DNA of 64,000 nt, from assembly GCA_018398585.1 (NCBI GenBank), contig JAGTTD010000010.1:17792005-17856004 (forward strand). The letters are read 5' to 3'. Source of the DNA: Simmondsia chinensis. Lineage: Eukaryota; Streptophyta; Magnoliopsida; Caryophyllales; Simmondsiaceae. Below are positions 1 through 10,796 of this stretch, piece after piece. Below the pieces are notes generated by a model. It did not search any database. It saw only the letters and a list, made by a program, of their open reading frames with translations, and was not told the origin of the DNA. The first letter of the stretch is position 1, and the number at the start of each line of letters is the position of its first letter. Both the position numbers and the translations under genes were made by a program.

Positions 1-790
1 TCTGAAATTGCAAAACAAAATGACTGTTGAGAGCTTGTAAGCCATCTGTATTGGAGCCTTCTTGGGAACCCCTTATGCTTGAGCTCCCCTTACTCTTCAA
101 CCATCTCGAGCCTCGATTGGCTGATACCCTTATTAGGGTGATAATTTTCTTAGGATGATGTGCTCGAGACACCGTTACTTCAGCACCTAAAGGCCTAGTT
201 CTCCTCGAGGAGGGCCTCACATGTTGAGCACTCGATACTTAGCTCAAAACAGTGTCGTCCTAGTCCCCTCGAATTTAGGGTGTAAACAAATGCCTGCCTT
301 TTAGCCGTTGGTAAATTCAAACTTACAACGGGTAAAAGATCCTGATTTGACCCTTAGTGGCTGTAGGGAGCTCGATAGAACACTATTTGTTGTTTGCTTT
401 TCCTTCTTGTGTGTCTATAAGTATGGCAGTCAGGGCTCAAAATATCAACTTTTCTGCATTGTGCTCTCTCTCTTTACTGCAATCAAGCGCTCTTGAAACA
501 CTTGTTCGCTGTTGCACTTGAATCTTCAATTTTTGATTCAATCTGCTTCCATTGCTTTGCTGTTGGGAAACGATATAAATTTTTGTTGGAAAAATAAACT
601 CTGATGCCGACTATTGGGTTCACAGTTCTTAACTATGGTCACAACTATAGGCACCTATTAGAGCACTTAAAGTAGAAGACTCTTCTCTCTACCTAAGCCC
701 CTGGTCGGAGAGTCACGCTTCGTGACACCTCGCGTACGAGATTTCCCAGGAATAAGTTTATCTCTATAAACCCTTTGTCCTAATACCGGT
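1..790. other. Unresolved repeat-like DNA
   Basis: No gene is recognised. The stretch has several CTCGAG-containing segments (around 100-280) and a TATA-like CTATAAGTATGG near 415. This is followed by a CT-rich leader-like segment, so the tail of an unidentified LTR is possible. Reading leftwards from 790, the minus strand gives CGGTATTAGGAC, a poor match to a tRNA-Met primer binding site (TGGTATCAGAGC). That would fit the internal start of an element whose LTR is the adjacent 791-3395 block. The short frame at 308-496 has no family resemblance. Confidence 0.3.
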
Positions 791-3395
791 TGTTGGGACG
801 AATTTCAAAAATTCTCCCTAAAGTTTATGCAGCGGAAGAGGTTTAGAATTCATAATTCTAAACTTGGGTTTCATTTAAAATTCCTAATTTTAAATCTACA
901 GATTTAAATTCTTAATTTAGATCTGCAAGCCTTTTACTCTAATACATTCATAATAATACATAAACTTAAACAGGCATAATAATAAATACTGCAAACAAAT
1001 AAAAAAGCAAAAACTAAAAGAGGAGGGAAAGAAAACGTACCCAATATTGTTCCAATATAAGAATACCAGAAAGAAATAACACTCTTCAAAAGAAAACCAA
1101 ATCAAGACCCCATGATCTTCTCCGCAATGACCTCGAACTGCCCGGATGGTGGGCTCCGAAAAATATTAAACTAAGGAAAGAAAAATTTCAACGGAAATTT
1201 TTCTCTCCAATTAATTCTCCGAAACATTTTTTAGAAACCCAAAATAATTTGTTTGATTGAATGCCAAACCTCTCCAACAGGTACCTCTATTTATAGTAGG
1301 CTACCAGAGCGAAAAACTCTCAATTATTCGGTGTGGGAATCGCCTAGTATAAAACAAAACGCTGTGTTTCATTTAGAAAACAACTCAAAACGCTGTGTTT
1401 CACAACAAAAAAACCCACGCCCTGTTTTGGATTAGAATGCCACGTGGCGGGCTGTGATTGGCCCGCTTTATGGCAAGCGGATCGTCCAGGAGCGAGTGTC
1501 GCACTGTGGTTCATCAGGTCTCACGGATTGCGACCCTAGTGCGCGATTTTGTTTTGGTTTTTTTTTTTGTGCTTTGTTTCCCACATGGAAAAATTCATCT
1601 CATCAATTTTTAATTTTTGAAATTAACTTTTTTTTTATAATTTTTAATTTTTATTCATCTCATTAATAATATTTGCCAAAATTAATTTATCCATCTTATG
1701 GATAAATAATTTATCTCATGAATTCTTTAATATTTTTTCGATGGTAATAAATAAAGTGGCTTGCACAGTGACCTCAGGGACAATTTAAATCTAGCTCCAA
1801 ATGGGTTAAATTAATCATCTCATGAAATAATATTGTTACGCTCGGGCTTGAACCATGAACGTAAACTAAGATAAAATGCGGATAAATTGAGAATATGAGA
1901 TGAGAAAGAAGGGAAATTAGATGAGAAAGTAGAGTTTAGAGTTTAGATGAGAGAAAGAAGGGAAGGGGATGAGAAAATAGAGTTTAATCTCAAATGAGAT
2001 TGATATTTCAGATATTTGAGTGAATAATTCTGAACATTATAATCCTCACTTATTTATAGCAATGAACTACTAACCAACCTAGCTAGGAAGCATCTAGAAC
2101 TATCTAGAATATACCTAACTAATATGTAAATGGCATTTTGGCGCCAAACTCCACTACTACCTGAAACTAACACCTTAACAGCCTTAACGCACTTAGTTTA
2201 CTGCAGAATTATTAATGCAGGTTATTACAATGTAGAGCAACAACTAAAGCTAGGCTAATATCATGACTTAACAACTAACTAACAATAGCACGCAACAAGT
2301 AGTTCAGTAGCAGCATAGGTCTCGCATGTGCAGCACAGACTTCATTTAACAGAATTTTAAACCCCTTAACAGTTTTTCCCACCAAGAGCTACTTTGAACT
2401 CAAGCCTCGGAATATCGGTTTGTAACAAATATAATGACCATTTAATGAGACTTAATTCCACTAAATAAATCTCACTGCACTCTAGACTTAAACCATTTAT
2501 TCGATATCTCCCTAATACACTATATTGATGACAACAACCCCCTCCACTAGATGTCCATAATAAAGGATAAATATAACTACTATCATTATCCTTCTCACAG
2601 CTTTTCCATTAGTTACCGACTAGCCCTTCACTGAATAATTCATTTATACTTGAACATATTCATAGTATAAATTTCAAATGTCAAACACTTGGAATACTTT
2701 GGCCAAAGTTTCCGACCTATTCAAATATTTGCGAATCAACTAAGGGGACATCTATATCTCATAAAAGACTGTAGATTCCCCATTCAAAACTTAATCCTTG
2801 TCACACTTCAAGCCGCTACCTAGTTTATGTGGGAATTCAGTCATGCATTTAGACCTTACTTATACTACACTAAAGTAACTAACGCTCCATGCACAAGTCC
2901 AGAATACCCTTAGGATTTATAGTCGTCATTCAAACAGTATAATATGAATCACTCATCTCTAATAGTAGTCTAGAAATAAGTAACCCACATAGTCCAATGG
3001 TCCAATTCATTGTGCCAACCTTATCAAACACACTAACCTAACACTTTTGGATCTCCATCCACATGACCAAGACAAGTCATCTAAAGTGTCACATTATAGT
3101 CTTAACATACAAGTGGTCCAAACTGGTCTTCGACTACGAGTCTTTCAAATAACAATCCATACCATTTGTTCCATGTCTATCTATGGCTTAGTCTCATAAA
3201 CCACTTAGAACAAACATGTAAATTGTAGTTTGGGGACTACACCCATCTCATGGATGTCTCCCAAAAGAAAACCACATGCAGTATAAATGCTCGCTTATAC
3301 AAATTTAACTAGGAAAAGACTGGGACTTCAAATTTATTTATTAATTAAATAATATATTCAGAATAAATATGGATTTCAGGACACTATTCTTAACA
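791..3395 (-). mobile_element. Long LTR (family A, copy 1), minus strand, split by a solo LTR
   Basis: The block starts TGTTGGGACG and ends CTTAACA on the plus strand, so read on the minus strand it has TG...CA ends. It shares blocks of sequence with 5975-7595: the GATCTTCTCCGCAATGACC motif (1114 and 5989), a TATA box on the minus strand (CTATAAATAG, about 1288-1297 and 6121), and matched tracts near 2440-2620/6640-6820 and 2690-2780/6930-7010. Without the inserted 1834-2427 element the block is about 2.0 kb, long for a copia LTR. No 5-bp duplication is seen (CCGGT left, TTTGC right), as expected for one LTR of a broken element. Superfamily is uncertain; copia-like is my guess from the GCAGCGGAAG segment near the end. 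Confidence 0.55.
1834..2427 (-). mobile_element. Solo LTR of a Ty3-type element, TSD AATAT
   Basis: The 594-bp unit begins TGTTACGCTCGGGC and ends GGTTTGTAACA. It is flanked by the exact 5-bp duplication AATAT at 1829-1833 and 2428-2432. The ends and interior (GAGATGAGAAAGAAGGG, AGCATCTAGAACTATCTAG, TTTTGGCGCC) recur at 4789-5268, where the repeat adjoins the tail of a Ty3-type polyprotein on the minus strand. The minus strand has a TATA-like TATAAATAAG near 2050. No internal region is present, so this is a solo LTR left by LTR-LTR recombination. It sits inside the 791-3395 LTR and is therefore younger than it. Confidence 0.85.
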
Positions 3396-3417
3396 TTTGC
3401 ATCTTCTTGAAACCAAT

Positions 3418-4788
3418 CTGACGATGGCTTGTCTTTGCTGTCCTTCCACAGGCTGATAGCCCTATTGAGAAATTGATGCGTTTACTCCAGTATGACACTT
3501 CAATAGTCTCTTAAGTGATTTAGAGTCCAATTGATTTGAACGTCATTGAAGAGCATCTTTCTTGGTTACCAGAGAATGGCCCTTCATCTTCCGTTTGTGT
3601 CCAAATACCCTAGGACCCATCGTTGAGCCATCTTACAATGTCCCTAGCCTTCAAGGTATATTTCTAGATACTGACGAGTCTTCTTTACTTCGTACAACCT
3701 TTGTAGGTCAACTTAAGGAGGCAGATGCATCTGCAAAGAAGTGGCACCTTTCAAAGGATGGACGTTTTTAACAAAGTGGTACACCAAACGGGTTGACAAA
3801 TTGATGGTGACCCTTGGAGAAAAATGAAAGAACCTCAGCATCTATGAAGCCTTATGGCTTTTCGCCATTGCCCTCAGGTATGATCATCCCATCATGACGG
3901 TGCTAACCTGCTGTTGGAACACTTATTATAATGCTTTTATCCTCTTTGAGGGTTTTCTTTGTATTACATTAGAGGACATAGCGACCTTGACAAGTATTTC
4001 ACCAGGAGGAGAAGTATTGCCTCTTGATTCTTTCATTTCTTCAGAGGTTGAAGCCTTTGATTCTTCTTTCTCAGTAACCAATTTACCTAGTGGTTATGAG
4101 TTTTCTGTTAAGATGTTTGACAGAGGTGTATAACTTTTGGCAAGGTTCCAAAGAAGAAGAGGCATGCTTTTACCTGTTTTGGTTGAGCAAGTTTTTCTTT
4201 GCTAATTCCTCGAACTTAGTTCTTAAATTTCTCAAGACCATGGCTATCAACCTGGTCTTTAGTATTGGTCAATTGGCCTTGGAACCATTATTTTTGGTCC
4301 ATGTGTATGGATGCCTTAGGGACATCATAGCTCAGAACTATGCTATCCAAATAGGTGGGCCCTTATGGTTGGTCTAGCTTTGGGCTCAAGCCTACTTCCT
4401 CGAGCTCTGTCCCAGAGGCCCTTATGCTCCGACAGGCAAGGGGTTCTCTTGCTTAGGGGGGAGCAGTTTGCTCATTGTGGGGTCCTCCTAGCCCCGGGAT
4501 GGTCCTTTGGCCAATACCTTGAGAGATTAATGTCTCCTTGAGGTAGGAAGGGGACTCAATAGACTCCCTTTTGGGAGAGAAACCATGATCCTTGTTAGTT
4601 TAGAAAACTAGACTTTCACTATGATGTCTCTGTCGACATCAACTCACAAATCTGGCAGGAAATCCTGTGCTTTCAAGATCTATGTTTCTATCACCAAACT
4701 CATCCTGGTGTAAAAACTTACAGGCCTGGTTTGTTTGTAAGGCAATTTGGAATGGTCTAAGATATTCCCTTTCCTAGTATAAGGACTA
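3418..4788 (+). pseudogene. Decayed plant mobile domain (PMD, aminotransferase-like) gene
   Basis: Fragments in shifting plus-strand frames (3562-3771, 3790-4133, 4090-4377) resemble the PMD family (PF10536). The 3894-4133 piece has the family's hallmark: WNTYYNAF, then CITLEDIATLT, then a GGEVLPLD segment. The 4140-4400 piece has LFWLSKFFF, FLKTMAINLVFSIGQLALEP and a Trp/Leu-rich stretch as in the C-terminal part of the domain. Frames are broken by stops, for example TAA at 3769 and TGA at 3826. PMD proteins include Arabidopsis MAIN/MAIL1, but most genomic copies are transposon-associated. The copy is cut at 4789 by a Ty3 LTR. It is only distantly similar to the PMD reading frame at 19443-21207. 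Confidence 0.55.
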
Positions 4789-5268
4789 TGTTACGCTCGG
4801 GCTTAAACCTCGAATGTAAACTAATATAAAATGCAGAAAGATTGAGAATATGAGATGAGAAAGAATTGAAATTAAGATGAGAAAGTAGAGTTTAGAGTTT
4901 AGATGAGAGAAAGAAGGGAAGGAGATGAGAAAATAGAGTTTATCTCAATTTGAGATTGATATTTCAGATTTTTCATTGTTTGAATGCCCTTCATTACAGC
5001 AGGTTACATTATTTATAGCAATCCAATTACATGAACTACTAACCAACTTAGCTAGGAATCATCTAGAACCATCTAGAATACCTAACTAACATTTAAATGT
5101 ATTTTGGCGCCTAAAAAACAGCAACTAACAGCAGCAGCAAGCATGTGCAGCAGCCAAGCAGCGTAACAGAACCAGAACAACAGCAAATTAACTGAATTTT
5201 ATTGCTTTCCTGATTTTTCCAGCCAAAAACCAAATTAAACTCAAGCCTCGGGTTTTCGGTTTGTAACA
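4789..5268 (-). mobile_element. Ty3-type 3' LTR, minus strand
   Basis: This 480-bp block starts TGTTACGCTCGGGC and ends GGTTTGTAACA, matching the solo LTR at 1834-2427 over most of its length. On the minus strand it lies directly after a peptide tail reading ILEDKNVLKGKG (about 5270-5315). That resembles the C-terminus of plant Ty3 polyproteins, so this is the 3' LTR. The 5-bp flanks (GACTA and TTCCC) do not match because the right neighbour is element interior. The other LTR is not in the window. Confidence 0.7.
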
Positions 5269-5974
5269 TTCCCTTCCCCTTGAGAACATTCTTGTCCTCA
5301 AGAATGAAGAGAATGGTGAACTTCCAACTGAACTGCAACTGAAAGAAGTTCCCTCCTTGCAGTAACATGTAGCTCGACCAGAAAATGCAGCTAATGAGCA
5401 CTCGTTACTGCAGTACAACTTGATGAACAACTCACAAATATCCTCCCAATAGCATAGCTTCATGATAGGGACCATATTAATCAAAACTCCACTCAAAAAT
5501 GGAAATAAATCATGCCGAACTTGCCGATCGGCATGCTGAAAGTGCATTTTGATTACTGGAATCTGATTTCGGGCTGATCCAACGTGCTCTGAATATAGAG
5601 AGCTTTGTGAGCTGAATCAGAAAATCAAATCCTTTTATGGGTACCTTGTTGATTGTAGGTACAAGCCACGTGCCACTTTCGTTTTGTAGCTCGGTTCCGA
5701 GCCTAATGGTCCTATTTGGAGGCCAGAGGTGCCAAGCGGTATTTTATGCCTTCTTTTGAGCTTGCAAGTCCCGTCTTAAGAAGAATTATGGCAGCCAACA
5801 TCAAGCCAACTCCACAGAAGGCATAATCAGGTAACAAGCTGCCCCTGAAGTTTCAATTATATTTTTTGGTGGTTCTGCACAAAGACTGATCTTTGTCTTT
5901 TCTTTTTACAGCAGCAACTATCCAAGGGACTCCAAAGGGTGCTACAACCAGGAGTTTCACCAAGATGTTGCGAG
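5269..5974 (-). mobile_element. Remnant interior of the Ty3 element, partly unresolved
   Basis: Only the first 50-150 bp next to the LTR (5269-5420) is supported as Ty3 polyprotein tail on the minus strand. From about 5560 to 5974 I recognise nothing firmly. A plus-strand pyrimidine tract ending TTTTTACAG (about 5900-5911) looks like a splice acceptor. It is followed by a short open stretch (AATIQGTPKGATTRSF), which could be a displaced piece of the PMD-type gene cut at 4788. That is inference only. Confidence 0.35.
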
Positions 5975-7595
5975 AGGATATTCCACGGGATCTTCTCCGC
6001 AATGACCATTTAACATCCGGAGTGTGGACTCCAAAATATTTGCTAGGAAATTTTTCCTTTTTAATTTTCCAAAAAATAATGTTTCAGAAAAATTTGAGAT
6101 GCTAAACTCAATCTTCAGGATCCCTATTTATAATACGGTACCAAAAAAAGCGTTTTTAAACTACTTAAAACATCGCAATAGCAAAAATTGCGCGCAACAT
6201 CTTTGACACGTCAAAATCGCCACATGTCACCATCTTACCGGTCCGCGCCCGAACGTACGGATAGCTAAATATGCAACAGCAGTGTACCACATGTGTCGTG
6301 TGCTAGTTGGCCAAAGCCGTGCAGGCGGGAATAGCAAGGGCTGTGCACATGCATGTTTTATTTTATTTTATTTTTTGTTTAAATTTTCACATGTATAAAA
6401 TTCAGCTCATGATTATTATATGATAAAACTAAATTTATTTTTCTTATGAATAACTAATTCATCTAATGAATTTTATTTAGCGAAATTAATTTATTCATCA
6501 CATGAATAAATAATTCATATCATGAATTCATTTGAAATATTTTTCAGCAGGTGTACTTCTGGAGGCTTGTAGAGGGAACTCGAAGACAATTTAATTCTAA
6601 CTCCATATGAGTCAAATCTAATTATCAACACTTGATAACATTGATTACCATTTAATATTATTCAATTCTACTAAATAAATATTATTCCGCTCTAAAATTA
6701 AATATAATTATACAATAATTCCCAAATTTTTTTATTATGGCAATTAACCCTTCTATTAGATATCCATGAGAAAAATAATTTTAACTATTATCGTTATTAT
6801 CCATGAGAAAATATAACTTTAACTACTATAATTATTTTTCTCACCTCTTGTATCTTAGTTCTTAACTCGTCCTTCTCGAACAATTTATTAATATAGAAAA
6901 TAATTTCTGTATTAATTTCAAATACCAAACATATGGAATACTTTAGCCAAAGATTCTCAAATCTATTTGTATGCTTGCAAATCAACTAAGGGGACATATT
7001 TATCTCGTAAGAGACTATAGATTTCTAGTAAAATACCTGTTCCCGCTGCATTTCATGCCATTACCCAATGAACGTAAAATTTCAGTCATGTGTTGTGACC
7101 TAATCCTTTTAGCACATCAAAGCAACAAACATTCCATGCATAAATTCAGACTATTTTATGGATTTAGAGTTGTTGTCTTACTAGAATGAATTAGCTATTT
7201 CTAGCACCAGTTAAGAAATAAAAAATTCAAGTGCTACACTTCGGTGTTCCAATCGTATAGACAACACCACTATAACACTTTTGAATCTATATTCATATAA
7301 CCAAGACAAGTTATTTAAAGTATTATATTATAGTCTTATCAGATAATATGTCCAAATTTATCACCTTCTATGAACATACTTTGACAACATATCACTAATT
7401 TAATTTAAGTCTATATGTGACTCAACCTCATTCACCACTTAAATTAAACTCGACATGTTATCTTGGGTTACGTACATCTCATGAGAATTTTTAGAAAATA
7501 ATCACACGTATATTTGACTCATACAACATAACCAGACAATAAATAAATAAATAATTTTGTTTAATAAAATAATTGGGTTTTTCAGGACACCAACA
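5975..7595 (-). mobile_element. Long LTR (family A, copy 2), truncated
   Basis: This is the second copy of the family at 791-3395. It ends TTTTTCAGGACACCAACA on the plus strand, so the minus strand starts TGTTGGTGTCCTG. The minus-strand TATA (plus CCCTATTTATAA near 6121) lies at the same relative place as in copy 1. The left end is missing: homology begins near the shared GATCTTCTCCGCAATGACC at 5989, and the roughly 320 bp present at 791-1110 in copy 1 are absent. Short tracts of imperfect TTCATCTCATGAAT-like sequence (6400-6540) occur in both copies. No open frame of interest. Confidence 0.55.
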
Positions 7596-7898
7596 TTAAT
7601 GACATAGGTTTGACTCTGTAATACTCATGAAGGGTACAGGGAAAAATACCTAAAATGTGTAAATCAAAGATGAGGTGCATGTAGGGAGTAAGTCTTGTGC
7701 GAGGAGATGTACAATTAGTCAAATGGGATGTATGGTTCAAAGCTAGTCTACGATGTTATTCCAATTAATTGTAACATGTCTTCATTAAGTGAGCGTTCAA
7801 TCTCAAGACACCTTCGTTTATGTATAAAGGCTTCTTTTTATTCCAATATGATGTATAATTTATATGAAAATGTATGCATTTTGAAAATGGTGGGGGAT
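7596..7898 (+). mobile_element. 3' tail and polypurine tract of a copia-type element
   Basis: The segment is noncoding and ends with the purine-rich AAAATGGTGGGGGAT directly before an LTR that starts TGTTGGTGTATT. That arrangement is the standard polypurine tract/3' LTR junction of a plus-strand element, and the GGGGG core is typical of plant copia elements. The rest of the interior is not present; family A LTR sequence ends at 7595. Confidence 0.55.
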
Positions 7899-8481
7899 TG
7901 TTGGTGTATTTTCAAAACAAAATGTCCCAAGTTGGTCTTGACTCGAGTATAGTATGTGTCGATACACGGAAGGGTGTGAATAGACACACATATACAACAA
8001 ATCCTTTTAGGGACGGTGTGTGTAGACACACAATCTTAGAGGATTTGTGTGTCGACACAACTTCAACAAACAACTGTGTAATTGCCACACAACTTTAACA
8101 CATAAGGTAGTTTTTTGTGTGGTCTTGTTACAACTATTTGAAAATGTTTTGGGTTATTTTGATGTGTTGTGTCTCATCCTAAAAGACATCTATACATCTA
8201 TATAAAGCCCCACCAAATCATACTTGAAAGATCTTGAAAAAAGTACTTGTAAATTGGATTGGAAAGTACTTGGAAAAACACTTGAAAATTATATCATTTT
8301 CTTCTCTTCTTGTTTTGGAAATCCTTCCTTTCTACACTCTCACTTCACTTTGTTTTTGGTTTCATTTTATCTCCGAGACTATTTCGGTATCAATGAAATA
8401 AGTCTTAAGAAAAGTAGTTCGCTACATGCCTTGAGGCCAGCGATTGATCAAAAGTACCTATTTTTACAAATTTACCCAACA
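7899..8481 (+). mobile_element. Copia-type 3' LTR (family B, copy 1) with palindromic motifs
   Basis: The 583-bp block starts TGTTGGTGTATTTTC and ends TTTACCCAACA. It contains TGTGTCGATACAC, GTGTGTAGACACAC and TGTGTCGACACA palindromes at 7950-8060, about 140-250 bp upstream of a TATA box (8198-8207). The downstream part (CGAGACTATTTC..., GTCTTAAGAAAAGTAG) matches 58170-58225 in a second copy. No 5-bp duplication is visible because the left side is element interior and the right side ACTTC has no partner in the window. Confidence 0.65.
8198..8207 (+). promoter_or_regulatory. TATA box in family B LTR
   Basis: CTATATAAAG lies about 300 bp into the LTR, downstream of the palindromic cluster. Position and sequence fit the Pol II core promoter of an LTR; activity is not shown. 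Confidence 0.5.
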
Positions 8482-8810
8482 ACTTCAAATATAAACTTGA
8501 CTCGTTTCACACTCCTTTTTCATGTGCATTTCTTCAGCTTGACATCGAAACTGACCAACTTACTATGACACGGATCAGATCTCTAGTTCACCCAAACCAT
8601 CCAAAGAATAACCATTCTAGACCATCGAGGCTGTCAAAGTCAGGATGCCACTTGGGATTGTTAGGGGCCTTTTAGAATCGTTCAACCAAATCAAGAATCA
8701 TAAGATTCTAATAAAGATATAATATAATCATTTTTTATACTAAAATTGTATCATGCTCATGTCCATTACTTTCGTTTAAACTCAATGGATCTTAAGATTG
8801 TACAAAATTA
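8482..8810. other. Unannotated interval
   Basis: About 330 bp between a copia-type LTR and a MITE. A tract with ATCATAAGATTCTAATAAAG (near 8695) is loosely echoed at 10080-10115 beyond the MITE. This suggests the MITE inserted into an older repeat. No coding potential seen. Confidence 0.35.
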
Positions 8811-10037
8811 AGGGCATGTTTAATAGCAGAAATAGTTTTTCTTTTGCATTTTCAGTTTTCCTTTTCATCTCCATTTTTCCTTTTCATCTCCAGTTTCCAT
8901 TTTCCAGTTAAAAAACTGGAAAATGGGTTCAAGTAATTTTCTTAAAATTGAGAATGATACATAAATAATGCACAACACGATATAGGAATTAACTTTTGTC
9001 ACCTTAACATAGGGGTGGAAGCTAGCTGAGTCGAGCCAAGAACCTCTGTATTCGAATTCGAGCTTAATAAGGCTTATTGAGCTCAAGTTTGAACCGAGCT
9101 CTTGTTGAGCTTTTCCAACCCTTGTTCGAGCTTGATTCGATAAAAGTTTAGTGTGTTCAATACTCGGTTTGGCTTGTCTTGTTAGGCTTATCAAGTTGAG
9201 TCGAGCTTGTTAACGAGCATTGTCGAGCCCAATCGAGCATAAAACTAAGCGGACCTTGGTATAGAGTCGAGCTCACTACCGACACTTTTCAAGTTACTAT
9301 CGAGCCATTATCGAACTACTTTCAAACTAATATCAATTGTGAACGAGCTCTTAACAAGCCCCTTAATGAACTCTTATCTAGCTCTCATCAAACTATTCGT
9401 GAATGTTAACGAACCGAGCACCCCTATTTGAACTCGGCTCGTTAAGCTTATTAAGCCTTCTCGAACTCTGATCGATAAGCTATTGAGTCCTCATAATGAA
9501 CATGAGCGAGCCCTAATTGATTTCAAACACGAGTAGTTCATCGAATGTTCGGTTTTTTTAAACCCCTACCTTAGCGGATATTTTGCTATCGCTTTTAAAA
9601 AAGGAACCTAGCCTTAAGTACCCCTAAAGCCCACTCTATCATATTCTACAAAGATGAGTGTCTATAATTAAACAACTCACATGATCCTTTTATTTGTCCT
9701 CTGTCTTGAAAATCGTTCATCACTCTTAAAGGTGGGAACCTTTCATTAAGTACTCCAAAGTCATTTACATAAGAGGAGAAAGCAATAAGGGTATATAAAA
9801 AAAATATTATAAAATGGGTGAATAATATGAAAAATGTGAAAGGGGGTGTGGCAAAAGTTGGAAAACAATGTCCCTATTTTGTGAAGAAAATTTGAAAAAC
9901 TGTTTAAAACTGTTTTCCAAATTTGTAAAAGAATAGGGAAAACAAGAAAACTATTTTCCAACTTTACAAATTAGAAAACTAGACTATTGAACACGTTCCC
10001 TAAAAATTGGAAAATTCTCCATTATCAAACAAGCCCT
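8811..10037. mobile_element. hAT-like MITE, outer copy
   Basis: Termini are inverted and similar: the left end reads AGGGCATGTTTAATAGCAG and the right end, on the minus strand, reads AGGGCTTGTTTGATAATGG. AGGGCTTGTTTGATA is a common terminus of plant hAT-type MITEs. Candidate 8-bp flanks (CAAAATTA at 8803-8810 and AAGATTTA at 10038-10045) agree at five of eight positions, so the duplication is degraded. Internal arms are purine/pyrimidine-rich with TTTTCCA/TGGAAAA repeats. The element is interrupted by the 9010-9568 MITE; without it the length would be about 670 bp. No transposase. Confidence 0.5.
9010..9568. mobile_element. hAT-like MITE, inner copy rich in GAGCTCG motifs
   Basis: The left end reads TAGGGGTGGAAGC and the right end, on the minus strand, reads TAGGGGTTTAAAAAAACCG. 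Flanking 8-mers CCTTAACA (9002-9009) and CCTTAGCG (9569-9576) agree at six of eight positions, fitting an aged 8-bp hAT duplication. The interior is filled with alternating GAGCTCG, CGAGCC, TTCGAGC and AAGCTTATTAAG units, giving strong self-complementarity. No transposase frame; the minus frame at 8865-9194 is a chance frame across the MITE boundary. Confidence 0.55.
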
Positions 10038-10491
10038 AAGATTTACTTCGAATCGAGATTGGTCGGCAAATGAGGGATCATAGAATCGTAAGATTCTAAG
10101 ATCTAGATTCTAAATTTAGTAACCATGTAGTTTGTTTCAATTTTTGACTCAATGGCTAGCTAAGCCAATTCCCATCAAGCTTTCATCGACTCTCCGAGTG
10201 AAGTCAGTTTGAGCAGCGAGATCAATGCCTGCATGGAGGCTAGGGTGCCATGAGATAAACTCATGCTAGGTTTCCTGTATTATGGTTATCATGGAAGCTA
10301 GTAGATGACGGGGTGTCGTCAGATAAACCATGGTCTTCTGGGACCCACTGCTGTGATTGACATTTTTGATAGCTCTCCGGATGATGGGTCCATAAGATAC
10401 ACTCAGATTAAAATAGTTTATAGGTCAAAAGGGTGCAACAATGGTGTAGGAATCGTCCCATGTGACCAATTACTACTACTTGAAAACATGA
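10038..10491. other. Unannotated interval next to the chromovirus
   Basis: About 450 bp with no recognised gene. The last five bases, CATGA (10487-10491), are the left target duplication of the chromovirus. The same flank should resume at 38784 (CATGG) if the insertion is simple. Confidence 0.4.
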
Positions 10492-10796
10492 TGATTTAGC
10501 ACAAAAGGAAAAACAGAAGAATTCAAAATCAATTCTCAATTTCTGAATTTTTATTCATTCAAAAGATATCTCAATAAAGTACGTAAGGGTCCTATTTATA
10601 GAGTGTGAGCGCCAAATAAGAAAAAATAAAGAAGTATTTCATAACCTAACTAGAATAAAGAAATTAAAATCCTATTCTAATTAAAAACTCTAAACTAAAT
10701 AAACTTTGACCAATTTAAATTTCAAACTAAAAGACTCCTTAATCATAAATTCTTCTAGTGCAGTACTTCCTGAAACGCTTCAATTGTACTACATCA
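10492..10796 (-). repeat. Chromovirus 3' LTR
   Basis: The 305-bp LTR begins TGATTTAGCACAAAAGG and ends TACTACATCA on the plus strand. It aligns with 38398-38783 along its length; the latter has an extra block of about 80 bp (38655-38740). A minus-strand TATA (plus CCTATTTATAGAG, 10591) is shared by both. Confidence 0.85.

Noticed and set aside
5188..5547. 119-residue minus frame
   Set aside because: It spans an LTR boundary and reads out of frame with the polyprotein tail; considered chance.
8482..10491. Host gene fragments between LTR and chromovirus
   Set aside because: No conserved protein motifs; MITE structure explains most of it.
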